Origin: Streptomyces sp. B21-083
Lineage (GTDB): Bacteria; Actinomycetota; Actinomycetes; Streptomycetales; Streptomycetaceae
Direction of reading: 5' to 3'
Length of the DNA: 64,000 bases
NCBI RefSeq assembly: GCF_036898825.1
Contig: NZ_JARUND010000002.1
Location: 1,550,001 to 1,614,000, forward strand
Shown: positions 14,917 through 24,208 of the stretch, in pieces
Position numbering within the stretch: position 1 is the stretch's first letter
Layout of the letters: the number at the start of each line of letters is the position of its first letter
Program-made: the position numbers and the translations under genes
Notes under the pieces: model-generated
Databases searched by the model: none
Told to the model about the DNA's origin: nothing
Seen by the model: the letters and a program-made list of their open reading frames with translations, nothing else

Positions 14917-17786
14917 CGACCGTCCCCCTTACTCGTTCCTTGTGCTGTGCCGTCCGTGGCGCCGTCGTCCACGGCGTTCTCCTCACGACCACGCTGCCAA
15001 CCGCGCTGCAGCGAGGCCATGCGGCTGCGGACCTCGTCGGCGTCGCGATCGAGGGGGTCCGCCCCGTCCTGGGTACGTGGGTTCATGCGTTCGGTGCGCC
15101 GCTCCGGGCCGTCCCTCAGCTGGGGGGCCAGGTTGGCCTGCCGGACACGGCGAGGCAGTCCTGCCGTACCGGACGCGGCGGGGTCGGGTGCCGTACCGGA
15201 GCCCCCGCGCCGGTCACGCTGCGGAAGTGCCGGGGCCTCCGGCAACCGGTCGCCGAGGCTGTTGCGGGACGCCTCCGCCCGTCCGGCGGTGCCGCGGGCG
15301 GGCACGTCGGGGCGGTCGCTGACAGAACGGTCACCGAAGCGCGAGGCAAAGGGTTCCGCCGGCTTCCCTCTGCTGTCCCGGGCTCGCCCCGGGGACTCCG
15401 TGCGGTCGCCGAAGCCCTCACGCGGGTCGGTTTCTCGGCGGATCGCTGCCTCGCCCCGACGCCGTGCCGGCAGCGGAGCCAGCGTGTCGGGGTCCGTCGA
15501 GCCCACGCTCTCCACCGGCTGCTCGTCCGACGACGGGTTGCGACGGGACGGCTGTTCGGTGACCGGACGGCCGTGGGAACTGACCAGCTTGGGAGTCCGG
15601 CGGCGCGGCAGCTCCACGGGGTCGCTCAGGTCGCCCGTCGCCCCGGTGACCGAGCGGCGCGTGCGGGAAAGTACACCCTGTTCACTGTCCGCGTCGTCGA
15701 AGGAGCCGGGAAAGTCGTTGAGGGCGTCCAGGTCGACCGGCGCCTCAAGCTCGATCGGCCCGTCGATGAGCGAGGGGGGCAGGCCGGGGAGGCGTACGGG
15801 CGCCGGGGAGAGCGCGGCCCTGCGGCTCCCCTCGAACTCGGCCTTGGAGGGCTGCGCGCGGTCGAGGCGGAAGCCGATGCCGTTGGTGTCCGGGACGTCG
15901 TCCGTGAGCAGCGCGTCGGGGACGAAGACGACGGCCGTCGTGCCACCGTACGGGGACGGCTGGAGGGAGACCCGGACGTTCTGCCGCTGGGCGAGCCGAC
16001 TGACGACGAACAGGCCGAGCCGGTCCGTGTCGGACAGTTCGAACTCGGGTGTCTCGGCGAGCCGCAGGTTGGCGTCGAGAAGCGCTTCCGCCGCCATACC
16101 CAGACCCCGGTCGTGAATCTCCAGGGTGAAGCCGTTGGCGACACGTTCACCCAGAACCTGGATGGCGGTGTGAGGGGGCGAGAACACCGTGGCGTTCTCC
16201 AGGAGTTCGGCCACGAGGTGCGTCAGGTCGGCGACGGCCGGTCCGGTGACGGCCATGCGCGGCAGCCTGCGGACCTCGATGCGCTCGTAGTCCTCGACCT
16301 CGGCGACGGCGGCGCGTACGACGTCCATCAGCTGGACGGGTTTGCGCCACTGCCGGGAGGGGGCGGCCCCGGAGAGGATCACCAGGCCTTCGGCGTGCCG
16401 ACGCATACGGGTGGTCAGGTGGTCGAGGCGGAACAGGTCGGCGAGTTCGTCGGTGTCCTCGGTCCGGCGTTCCATGGTGTCGAGCAGGGTGAGCTGCTTG
16501 TGCAGCAGGACCTGGCTGCGCCGGGCGAGGTTGACGAAGACCTCCGAGACTCCGGAGCGGAGTTCGGCCTGTTTGACGGCGGCCTCGACGGCAGCGCGCT
16601 GCAGGGTGTTGAGGGCCTGACCGACCTCGCCGATCTCGTTCTTGTCGTACTCGAGACGCGGGACCTCGGTCTCCACGTCGACCTGTTCGCCGGCCGACAG
16701 ACGGCGCATCACGCTGGGCAGTCGTACGCCGGACGCCTCGTGGGCCTCAAGGCGCAGTTGGCGCAGGTCTCGGATGAGGGCGCGGCCGATGCGTACGGAC
16801 AGGAAGAGCGAGAAGAGCAGGGCGACCAGTCCGAGAACGCCGGCGACGACGGCCTTGACGATGACGCCCGTCACGACCGGACGGACCCGGTCCTGATAGC
16901 GGTCGCCCGACTCGTCGTTGAGCTTGCGGAGTTCGTCGAGGACATCGCCCGCAGTGGTGTCCCAGCTCTTCGCCGTGACGCCCCTCGGGTGGCCGGACTC
17001 GGCGCCGATGGCGGCCTGTTCGGCCACTCGCAACGGCGCGGTGGAGGCGTTCTTCCAGAACCGGTCGTAGCGTGCGCGGTCCGACAGCGGGAGCAGCGGC
17101 AGGCTGACGTCGTACATGACGGTGCGCTGGGCCACGAGGTCGGAGATGTCGCGGGACTCGTCGCGGGAGAGCCTGCCGACGACCAGGGCCGAGCCGAGCA
17201 AAGCGTCCTCGCGGGAGAGCAGTTCGCGGGCGCGGGCGGTGTTGACGAGCGCGCGGGCCTGCTTGTCCATCTCCAGGTTGTCGATGATGTGCAGGTTGGC
17301 GAGCAGGACGTAACAGGGGTCGACCAGGTTGTTGTAGAGGTCGAGGGCCTGGGTCCGGGTGACGGTGCCTTCCTCGACGCTGCGGCGCAGGGGGCCGATG
17401 CCGTCGAACGCCTCAAGGACGGCGGTGAGTCGCTCGCTGTCGCTGTCGCTGATCGAGTTGCGCACGTCGGACTTGTCGGCGTTGGCGCGAATTTTGTCGA
17501 TGACTCCGTCGGTGGCGGTGCGGCTGCGCCGAAGGGCGGCCAGCGCGTCGGAGGCACGGGGGTCGGCGAGATAGACGAGGGTCTGGCGGCGCTCCTGCTG
17601 GAGCACGCGTACAGCGTCCTCCGTGGGGTAACTGACCTTCTCCACGATCGACGAGACGTTGAACAACTCGGCCGCCTCACGACCCGTGAGCACCGTGGCG
17701 AAGCCCCAGATCACGGTCAGGGACACCAGCGGCACGAGAAGCAGCGCCACGATCTTCCGGCGGATGGACTTCCCGCGAAAGCGCAT
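14913..17786 (-). CDS. cvnA: Conservon sensor histidine-kinase-like protein CvnA
   Basis: A 957-aa membrane protein. It has an N-terminal cytoplasmic basic stretch, a first membrane helix (about residues 14-36), a large extracellular nitrate-sensor-like helical domain, a second helix (VAGVLGLVALLFSLFLSV), a HAMP region, then a kinase-like region with the ATP-lid features ENATVFSPPHTAIQV and DRGLGM. No clear phospho-accepting H-box is visible. The last third is long, charged, proline-rich and probably disordered. Start: ATG 17786 after GGGGGAGGCC; the upstream GTG (17825) is rejected. It is the first gene of the operon and the likely signal input for CvnB-D. Confidence 0.93.
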   Translation of the reverse strand: MRFRGKSIRRKIVALLLVPLVSLTVIWGFATVLTGREAAELFNVSSIVEKVSYPTEDAVRVLQQERRQTLVYLADPRASDALAALRRSRTATDGVIDKIRANADKSDVRNSISDSDSERLTAVLEAFDGIGPLRRSVEEGTVTRTQALDLYNNLVDPCYVLLANLHIIDNLEMDKQARALVNTARARELLSREDALLGSALVVGRLSRDESRDISDLVAQRTVMYDVSLPLLPLSDRARYDRFWKNASTAPLRVAEQAAIGAESGHPRGVTAKSWDTTAGDVLDELRKLNDESGDRYQDRVRPVVTGVIVKAVVAGVLGLVALLFSLFLSVRIGRALIRDLRQLRLEAHEASGVRLPSVMRRLSAGEQVDVETEVPRLEYDKNEIGEVGQALNTLQRAAVEAAVKQAELRSGVSEVFVNLARRSQVLLHKQLTLLDTMERRTEDTDELADLFRLDHLTTRMRRHAEGLVILSGAAPSRQWRKPVQLMDVVRAAVAEVEDYERIEVRRLPRMAVTGPAVADLTHLVAELLENATVFSPPHTAIQVLGERVANGFTLEIHDRGLGMAAEALLDANLRLAETPEFELSDTDRLGLFVVSRLAQRQNVRVSLQPSPYGGTTAVVFVPDALLTDDVPDTNGIGFRLDRAQPSKAEFEGSRRAALSPAPVRLPGLPPSLIDGPIELEAPVDLDALNDFPGSFDDADSEQGVLSRTRRSVTGATGDLSDPVELPRRRTPKLVSSHGRPVTEQPSRRNPSSDEQPVESVGSTDPDTLAPLPARRRGEAAIRRETDPREGFGDRTESPGRARDSRGKPAEPFASRFGDRSVSDRPDVPARGTAGRAEASRNSLGDRLPEAPALPQRDRRGGSGTAPDPAASGTAGLPRRVRQANLAPQLRDGPERRTERMNPRTQDGADPLDRDADEVRSRMASLQRGWQRGREENAVDDGATDGTAQGTSKGDGR

Positions 17787-18204
17787 GGCCTCCCCCAGCT
17801 CGCCCCCGTCGACGCGGGGGTACACATGTGCGTCAATAATCGGCGTGAGCCTACTACTGACCCACAGATAACTCGAAGACCTGTCTGGGTACTGAACTTC
17901 CGTGCTCCCGACGAGACATGGCGAGTTGTCCCGTCATTACGGGAGATTGCCTCCTCGAATCCGGCGCCGACCGCACGCGACATCCCCCGGCCAACTTGAC
18001 CGTTTGGCTGGATTTTTACGTTTGACGGGAATCTTCGGGACACGCTGATCGTCTTTGTACATAGGCAATGGGTGGCGGACCCGCCAGCAGGTCCGCATCC
18101 CGCGTCCAGACCGCGTAAAACAGCGTTAGCCGGGCAACCACTGGGGAGCCGGTGTCACCGACACCGGGACGGGCGGTGTGCTGGGCGGTGGGGAGTGACA
18201 CGTG
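17787..18204. other. Divergent intergenic region between cvnA and the 18205 gene
   Basis: About 420 bases without a convincing gene. It must hold the conservon promoter and that of the plus-strand gene at 18205. The stretch 17990-18070 is comparatively AT-rich (TTTGGCTGGATTTTTACG, TCGTCTTTGTACATAGG), which is typical of a promoter zone here, but I cannot assign a definite -35/-10 pair. Confidence 0.5.
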
Positions 18205-18777
18205 ATGGGCACGGCGGAACGACGCGAAGCGTTCGGGAACGACGTGGTGGCGCCATTGGTGGTGCACGAGGGCGCCAGGAGCACCAGCGCGAACCAGGAC
18301 CCAGGAGGCGGCGGTGAACCGTCCGCGGCCTCCGGTGCGACCGGGCAACTCCCTTCGTCCGCCGGGACGGAGAGGCGGCCCGCATACCGGCAGCTGTGGG
18401 TGGAGGAACCCGCGCGTCGGCGCCGACTGCCGGATCCGGTGCGTACGGCGGCCGTTCGAGCCGTGCTGGTCATCTCGGTCACGCTGATCCAGGCGATGGT
18501 GGCCTTCCTGTCCACGCTGGCCGGATCCTATTTGGCCTTCCCGATGGTGATCAGCAGCGTGGCCAGCACTGTCGTGGCCACTTGGGCGGCGCTCGACGTG
18601 TGGGTGACTCGCCAGGTCTGGAACCAGCGCAACGGCGTGGTGTCGACCCCGAGCAGCACGGCACGGGCGCTGCGACGCGAGCGCCGCAAGGCCCGGAGGC
18701 AAGCGCGGGTGACCGCGCGGGCCCAGGAGCGCATACGCAGGCAGAGCGGCGGGTCCGGGCAGCTGTCGCACTCCTAG
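18205..18777 (+). CDS. Putative membrane protein with two helices, 190 aa
   Basis: No recognised family. An N-terminal region of about 75 residues rich in Gly, Ser, Glu and Ala is probably disordered. It is followed by two hydrophobic segments (about 88-107, LVISVTLIQAMVAFLSTLAG, and 111-131, LAFPMVISSVASTVVATWAA) and a very basic tail (RRERRKARRQARVTARAQER). It could be a membrane-anchored nucleic-acid or partner-binding protein. ATG 18205 and GTG 18202 are both well placed behind GGGGAG; I choose the ATG. It diverges from the conservon, so a link with it is possible but unsupported. Confidence 0.75.
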   Translation: MGTAERREAFGNDVVAPLVVHEGARSTSANQDPGGGGEPSAASGATGQLPSSAGTERRPAYRQLWVEEPARRRRLPDPVRTAAVRAVLVISVTLIQAMVAFLSTLAGSYLAFPMVISSVASTVVATWAALDVWVTRQVWNQRNGVVSTPSSTARALRRERRKARRQARVTARAQERIRRQSGGSGQLSHS

Positions 18778-19356
18778 AAGGCCCCGGGCGAGAGGAGTCT
18801 GGGCGGGTAGGACGCGTGCAGGGACCCATCTGAGCTGCGACGGCCCGGCCCCGCGTGGCGTGCCCGTCGTAGTCGCCCCGCCCCGCACGCCGGGGCAGGG
18901 CGGGGCCCCATGAACGAGCGCCGGTGGCAGCACGAGCCGTCCGTTCGGTTGGAGCGAGCGCTGCGGCAGGAAGTTGATGATCGGCGACGTCCCGAGGAGT
19001 CTCCGCGCACCGGTCCGGCCCGCGAGCACCGCCGCACTCCTGCCCTCGGCACCAGGTGCGCCGGCGCTCCCCTCGATGCCGATGCGCCGTAGTTTCTACC
19101 ATCGGCGAGCGATCGAGCTGACTTTCGATTCCTGCGGGTGCGTGCGGACCTCGATGGCATCGCGAGCGCGCCCGAACGGTGGTCTGCTGGTGCCGGACGA
19201 AGGGTTCACAGGTGGAGCCGCTCCTTTCGGCCATGGACCCCCGACCACCTGGCCAGACGTGTCGAAGATCACATTCGGCATGAATCACCGTCGGCCGGTA
19301 AGGCGCCTTCTCGCCAGGGCGCCTTTGACGCGGCGCCGATCAGGAGGAACGAGAAC
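18778..19356. other. Gene-poor region upstream of the betaine operon
   Basis: About 580 bases in which I find no credible gene on either strand; the open frames have poor codon bias and no recognisable homology. It contains the hairpin listed at 18875-18906, and the leader and promoter of the choline operon must lie within it. The last 15 bases carry the strong AGGAGG that sets the start at 19357. Confidence 0.5.
18875..18906 (+). terminator. GC-rich hairpin, probable terminator
   Basis: A 9-bp stem GCCCCGCCC / GGGCGGGGC with a 14-base loop, 98 bases after the stop of the two-helix membrane protein gene. Its role as terminator is inferred from position. Confidence 0.5.
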
Positions 19357-20817
19357 ATGCCCGAACTCTTCATCGGTGGTACGTGGAGGTCAGCGCTCGA
19401 CGAGCGCACCCGGGAGATCCGCTGTCCCGCCGACGGCTCTCTGGTCGGTGTCGTCGACGAGGCGGGCGGCAAGGACACGGTGGAGGCCATCACCGCCGCG
19501 CGCCGTGCCTTCGACGAGGGCCCCTGGCCCGGCACACCGGCGAGCGAGCGCGGCGACCTGCTGCTGCGCGTCGCCGACCTCATGGTCCGCGACAAGGACG
19601 AGCTGGCCCGCGCGGAATCCCTCGACACCGGAAAACGCCTGGTGGAGAGCGCCTACGACATCGACGACATCGTCAACTGCTTCCGCTATTTCGGTCGGCT
19701 CGCGGCAAGCGAGAACGGACGCGTCATCGACACCGGCTCGCCGGGCGTGGACAGCCGGGTCGTGTACGAGCCGGTCGGTGTCTGCGCGCTGATCACCCCG
19801 TGGAACTATCCGCTCCTCCAGACCGCGTGGAAGGTCGCCCCGGCGCTCGCGGCCGGGAACACCTTCGTCCTCAAGCCGAGCGAGCTGACCCCGCACACCG
19901 CGATCCACCTGATGCGGCTCCTGGAGGAGACCGGACTGCCCGCGGGCGTGGCCAACCTCGTCCTCGGTGCCGGTCCGGAGGCGGGCGCGCCGCTCGGCGA
20001 CCATCCGGATGTCGACCTCCTCTCCTTCACGGGCGGACTCCAGACGGGCCGCAGGCTCATGGCCGCCGCGGCCGGCACCGTGAAGAAGGTCGCGCTCGAA
20101 CTCGGCGGCAAGAACCCCAACATCGTGTTCGCGGACGCCGACTTCGACACTGCCGTCGACATGGCGCTCACCGCGGTGTTCCTGCACTCCGGGCAGGTCT
20201 GCTCGGCCGGGGCACGACTGCTGGTGGAGGACTCGCTGCACGACCGGTTCGTCGACGAGGTCGTCCGGCGGGCCCAGCTGATCCGGCTCGGCGGCCCGTT
20301 CGACGAAGAGGCCCAGACCGGCCCGCTGATCTCCGAGGCACATCGCGCGAAGGTCGAGGCGTATGTCGCCCAGGGTCTGGCCGAGGGCGCGGTCCTGCGC
20401 TGCGGCGGGGCGCGTCCCGAGGGGCTCGACGACGGCTTCTACTACCCGCCGACGGTGCTCGACGAGTGCGACGCCCGGATGACCGTCGTACAGGAGGAGT
20501 CGTTCGGGCCGGTGCTCACCGTGGAGCGGTTCACGGACGAGGCGGAGGCGGTCCGCCTCGCCAACGACACCGTGTACGGGCTCGCCGGAGGCGTCTTCAC
20601 CACCGACGAGGCCAAGGCGCAGCGGGTCGCGGCCCGGTTGCGGATCGGCACGGTGTGGATCAACGACTACCACCCGTATCTCCCGCAGGCGGAGTGGGGC
20701 GGCTTCAAGCAGTCCGGCTTCGGCCGTGAACTCGGGCCCTCAGGACTCGCCGAGTACCGCGAGGCGAAGCACATCTATCGCAACACCGATCCGTCGCCGC
20801 AGGGCTGGTTCTCGTAA
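19357..20817 (+). CDS. Betaine-aldehyde dehydrogenase family protein
   Basis: A 486-aa NAD(P)-dependent aldehyde dehydrogenase. Signature pieces are the cofactor-binding VCALITPWNYPLLQ, the catalytic glutamate in LELGGKNPNIVFADADFD and the catalytic cysteine in SGQVCSAGARLLVE. In this operon it most likely oxidises betaine aldehyde to glycine betaine. The ATG at 19357 has a perfect AGGAGG nine bases upstream, and the protein starts with the family's MPELFIGGTW; the frame is open further upstream but non-coding. It is the first of three genes with the permease (20976) and choline oxidase (22564). Sequence alone does not exclude another amino-aldehyde. Confidence 0.92.
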   Translation: MPELFIGGTWRSALDERTREIRCPADGSLVGVVDEAGGKDTVEAITAARRAFDEGPWPGTPASERGDLLLRVADLMVRDKDELARAESLDTGKRLVESAYDIDDIVNCFRYFGRLAASENGRVIDTGSPGVDSRVVYEPVGVCALITPWNYPLLQTAWKVAPALAAGNTFVLKPSELTPHTAIHLMRLLEETGLPAGVANLVLGAGPEAGAPLGDHPDVDLLSFTGGLQTGRRLMAAAAGTVKKVALELGGKNPNIVFADADFDTAVDMALTAVFLHSGQVCSAGARLLVEDSLHDRFVDEVVRRAQLIRLGGPFDEEAQTGPLISEAHRAKVEAYVAQGLAEGAVLRCGGARPEGLDDGFYYPPTVLDECDARMTVVQEESFGPVLTVERFTDEAEAVRLANDTVYGLAGGVFTTDEAKAQRVAARLRIGTVWINDYHPYLPQAEWGGFKQSGFGRELGPSGLAEYREAKHIYRNTDPSPQGWFS

Positions 20818-20975
20818 CTCCACTTGCGCCCCCTTCGCTCCCCACTTGCACCCTGTATGCGCCATTCCCCATACGCGTGTCCTGAATGTGCGCCCCCCAT
20901 TGATCCCACCTGTTCATCCGGCACCCGCAACGAGCCGCTCCCTCCCCCCTCCCCGGTCCCCCCAGGAGTCCGCTC

Positions 20976-22547
20976 ATGGCAACCACCGAACAACCGACAG
21001 GCCCAGGGCACACGGACGACGCCGAACTCGCCGAGTTCGGCTACAAGCCCGAACTCAAGCGCACCCTGGGCAACTTCCATACCTTCGCGGCCGGGATCAG
21101 CTACATCTCGATCCTGACCGGCACCTTCCAGCTGTTCTACTTCGGCTACGGCAGCGGCGGTCCCGCCTACTGGTGGTCGTGGCCGATGGTGTTCGTCGGC
21201 CAGTTCATGGTCGCGCTCTGCTTCGCGGAGCTGGCCGCCCGCTATCCCGTGGCGGGCTCGGTCTACAACTGGTCGAAGAAGATCGGCAATCCGCATCTGG
21301 GCTGGCTGGCCGGCTGGATGATGCTGATCGCCTCGATCGTGTCGATCGCCGCGGTGGCGCTCGCCTACCAGCTGACGCTGCCGCAGATCTCCAGCGTGTT
21401 CCAGATCGTCGGTGACGGCACCGGCAAGTACGACGTGGCGACCAACGCGGTGATCCTGGCCGGAGTGTTGATCCTGTTCACGACCGTGGTGAACGCCTTC
21501 GGCGTGAAGCTGATGGCCACGATCAACACGGCGGGTGTCTTCATCGAGCTCGTCGCCACCGTGGTGCTGATCGTCCTGTTCGCCGTGCACATCACCCGAG
21601 GCCCGCAGGTCGTACTGGAGACGAACGGCACGGGCGCGGGCCACGGCGCCGGCTACCTCGGCGCGTTCCTGGTGGCCTCACTGGCGTCCGCGTACGTCAT
21701 GTACGGCTTCGACACCGCCGCCTCGCTCGGTGAGGAGTCCCGCGACCCGTCCCGGAACGCGCCGCGCGCCATCATCCGGGCGATCGTCGCCTCCTTCGTC
21801 CTCGGCGGCCTGATCCTTCTCCTCGCGCTGATGAGCGTCTCCAGCCTCAAGGGCAAGGAGCTGTCCACGGACGGTCTGCAGTACGTCGTGCTCGACGTGC
21901 TCGGGCCGACGGCCGGCAAGGCGATGCTGTGGTGCGTGCTGATCGCGGTCACCGTCTGCGCGCTGGCCGTCCACACGGCGGCGATCCGGCTGGCGTTCGC
22001 GATGGCCCGCGACAACAACCTCCCGGCGTCCTCCCTCCTCGCGAAGGTCAGCCCGCGCTTCCAGACGCCGGTGCTGCCCGCCGTGATCGTCGGAGTGCTG
22101 GCGCTGGCGATCCTGGTGGTCAACATCCGCCAGCCGCAGATCTTCACCGTCGTCACCAGCATCGGCATCATCATGATCTACCTCGCCTATCTGGGCGTGA
22201 CCGTACCCATGCTGGTGGCACGGCTGCGCGGCAGGTGGCAGCCGGCCGGCGACGGCAAGTTCTCGCTGGGCCGCTGGGGCCTGCTCGTCAACATCGGGGC
22301 CGTGATCTGGGGCGGCGCCATGACGACGAACCTGATCTGGCCTCGGGCCTCGGTCTACAACGCCACCGCCCCCTTCCACTGGTACCTCCAGTGGGGCGCC
22401 GTGCTGTTCGTCGCGGTCATCGCGGGTGGCGGTTTCGCCTACTACTGGTTCGTCCAGCGCCACCGGACGGGTGTGCTCGCCGGACACCGCCTTGAGGGAG
22501 CCCCGGCCGCGTCGGCCGCTCCCCTCGCCGCCCCGGCGGCCGACTGA
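20976..22547 (+). CDS. APC-family amino acid/amine permease
   Basis: A 523-aa polytopic membrane protein of the amino acid-polyamine-organocation superfamily with about 12 helices. It begins with a soluble acidic tail and then the family entry FHTFAAGISYISILTGTF; ELAARYPVAGSVYNWSKKIG is the typical helix 2-3 region. Lying between an aldehyde dehydrogenase and a choline oxidase, it probably imports choline or a related amine; choline is more often brought in by BCCT or ABC systems, so this is inference. AGGAG precedes the ATG. The gap to the dehydrogenase is 158 bases and to choline oxidase 16 bases. Confidence 0.9.
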   Translation: MATTEQPTGPGHTDDAELAEFGYKPELKRTLGNFHTFAAGISYISILTGTFQLFYFGYGSGGPAYWWSWPMVFVGQFMVALCFAELAARYPVAGSVYNWSKKIGNPHLGWLAGWMMLIASIVSIAAVALAYQLTLPQISSVFQIVGDGTGKYDVATNAVILAGVLILFTTVVNAFGVKLMATINTAGVFIELVATVVLIVLFAVHITRGPQVVLETNGTGAGHGAGYLGAFLVASLASAYVMYGFDTAASLGEESRDPSRNAPRAIIRAIVASFVLGGLILLLALMSVSSLKGKELSTDGLQYVVLDVLGPTAGKAMLWCVLIAVTVCALAVHTAAIRLAFAMARDNNLPASSLLAKVSPRFQTPVLPAVIVGVLALAILVVNIRQPQIFTVVTSIGIIMIYLAYLGVTVPMLVARLRGRWQPAGDGKFSLGRWGLLVNIGAVIWGGAMTTNLIWPRASVYNATAPFHWYLQWGAVLFVAVIAGGGFAYYWFVQRHRTGVLAGHRLEGAPAASAAPLAAPAAD

Positions 22548-22563
22548 AGGAGGTCAAGCACTG

Positions 22564-24144
22564 ATGGAGCAACCCCCCATGGACCGATCACTCATGACCA
22601 CCGACGAGTTCGACTACGTGGTGGTGGGCGGTGGCACCGCAGGCAACGTGGTGGCCGCGCGCCTCTCGGAGGACCCGTCCGTCACGGTGTGCGTGCTGGA
22701 AGCGGGCCCGAGCGATGTCGGCGACGACGACGTCCTCAGACTCGAACGCTGGATGGGCCTGCTGGAGTCCGGCTACGACTGGGACTACCCGGTCGAACCG
22801 CAGGCCAGCGGCAACAGCTTCATGCGGCACGCCCGAGCGAAGGTGCTCGGCGGCTGCTCCTCCCACAACTCCTGCATCGCCTTCTGGGCCCCGGCGGAGG
22901 ATCTCGACGACTGGGCGGCGGCGGGCTGTACGGGCTGGAGCGCGGCCGATCTCTTCCCGCTCTACCGGCGCCTGGAGACCAACGACGCCCCCGGCGACCA
23001 CCACGGCCGCACCGGACCGGTGACGCTCCGTACTCTGAAGAGCGAGGACCCGTGCGGCGCCGCCCTGCTGGAGGCGTGTGCACAGGCGGGCATCCCCACC
23101 ACGCCCTTCAACACCGGGAACACCGTGCTCCGCGGGGCCAACTGGTTCCAGATCAACTCCGACGAGAACAACATCCGTCAGTCGTCCTCCGTCGCCTATC
23201 TCCATCCGGTCATGGGCAGGCGGCCGAACCTGGAGGTACGAACGGGGGTGCGGGCGAAGCAGCTCGTGCTGGAGGGGCGTCGGTGCGTGGGCGCCGAGTA
23301 CCTCGACCCGGATCTCATCCACACCAGGACCGTACGGGCGCGCCGCGAGGTCATCGTGTCCTGCGGGGCGATCGACACCCCGAAGCTGCTCATGCTGTCC
23401 GGTATCGGCCCGGCCGAGCAGTTGCGCGAGGTCGGCGTCGAGGTGGTCGTGGACTCCGCCGGCGTCGGTGAGAACCTGCAGGACCACCCCGAGGGCGTCA
23501 TCATGTGGGACGCCGCACAGCCGATGACCACGACTTCGAGTCAGTGGTGGGAGGCGGGCATCTTCTACGACACCGAACCGGGCCTGGACCGGCCCGACCT
23601 GATGTTCCACTACGGTTCGGTGCCGTTCGACATGAACACCGCGCGTTGGGGCTATCCGACCTCGGAGAACGCGTTCTGCCTCACCCCCAACGTGACCCGG
23701 GCGAAGTCGCGCGGCACGGTGCGGCTGCGTACCCGCGACTACCGGGACAAGCCGATGGTCGATCCGCGGTACTTCACGCACGAGCACGACGCGCGTGTGA
23801 TGACGTACGGGCTGAAACTGGCACGACGGATCGCCGCCCAGCCCGCGCTGAGCGGCTGGGCGGGGGCGGAACTGGCCCCCGGGCCGGATGTCCGGACGGA
23901 CGACGAGCTGCTGGACTACATCCACAAGACCCACAACACCGTCTACCACCCGGCCTGCACCGTGAAGATGGGTGCGGACGACGACGCCTCGGCGCCGCTG
24001 GACGCGCGGCTGCGGGTGAAGGGCGTCGATGGGTTGCGGGTCGCCGACGGGTCGGTGATGCCGGATCTGGTGACGGTGAATCCGTGTATCACGACGATGA
24101 TGATCGGTGAGAAGTGTGCGGACCTTTTGAAGCAGGACGCGTAG
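22564..24144 (+). CDS. codA: Choline oxidase (GMC oxidoreductase)
   Basis: A 526-aa FAD-dependent GMC enzyme that oxidises choline to betaine aldehyde and glycine betaine. The dinucleotide fold is VVVGGGTAGNVVAARLSE. It closely follows the Arthrobacter choline oxidase sequence as I remember it: His101 in GGCSSHNSCIAFWAP matches the histidine that carries covalent FAD (His99), Ser103 follows it, His462 in NTVYHPACTVKMG matches His466, and Asn506 in VTVNPCITTMMIGE matches Asn510. The residue two after Asn506 is cysteine, where the known enzyme has asparagine. The ATG is preceded by AAGGAGGT that overlaps the permease stop region. It is the last gene of the operon, and a hairpin follows. Confidence 0.9.
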   Translation: MEQPPMDRSLMTTDEFDYVVVGGGTAGNVVAARLSEDPSVTVCVLEAGPSDVGDDDVLRLERWMGLLESGYDWDYPVEPQASGNSFMRHARAKVLGGCSSHNSCIAFWAPAEDLDDWAAAGCTGWSAADLFPLYRRLETNDAPGDHHGRTGPVTLRTLKSEDPCGAALLEACAQAGIPTTPFNTGNTVLRGANWFQINSDENNIRQSSSVAYLHPVMGRRPNLEVRTGVRAKQLVLEGRRCVGAEYLDPDLIHTRTVRARREVIVSCGAIDTPKLLMLSGIGPAEQLREVGVEVVVDSAGVGENLQDHPEGVIMWDAAQPMTTTSSQWWEAGIFYDTEPGLDRPDLMFHYGSVPFDMNTARWGYPTSENAFCLTPNVTRAKSRGTVRLRTRDYRDKPMVDPRYFTHEHDARVMTYGLKLARRIAAQPALSGWAGAELAPGPDVRTDDELLDYIHKTHNTVYHPACTVKMGADDDASAPLDARLRVKGVDGLRVADGSVMPDLVTVNPCITTMMIGEKCADLLKQDA

Positions 24145-24159
24145 AGGGGGCGGGCCGTG

Positions 24160-24200
24160 GGGGAACTGCGGCGCCGTCGTGGCTGGTCGCGCAGTTCCCC
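24160..24200. terminator. Bidirectional terminator between codA and the JetC-like gene
   Basis: An 11-bp perfect stem GGGGAACTGCG / CGCAGTTCCCC with a 19-base loop between two convergent genes (stops at 24144 and 24207). Its right half is part of the dispersed 28-base repeat at 24181-24208. Confidence 0.75.
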
Positions 24201-24208
24201 GCGCCCCT
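24181..24208 (-). repeat. Dispersed intergenic repeat, copy 1
   Basis: Read on the minus strand, AGGGGCGCGGGGAACTGCGC followed by GACCAGCC. It matches 26 of 28 positions with copy 2 at 29881-29908. It overlaps the stop codon of the JetC-like gene (TAG at 24207-24209). Similar short GC-rich elements are, to my knowledge, scattered between genes in many Streptomyces chromosomes. Confidence 0.75.

Noticed and set aside
18774..19160. 128-residue minus-strand frame after the two-helix membrane protein
   Set aside because: Low-complexity Ser/Arg/Pro composition and no ribosome site; it overlaps a terminator-like hairpin.
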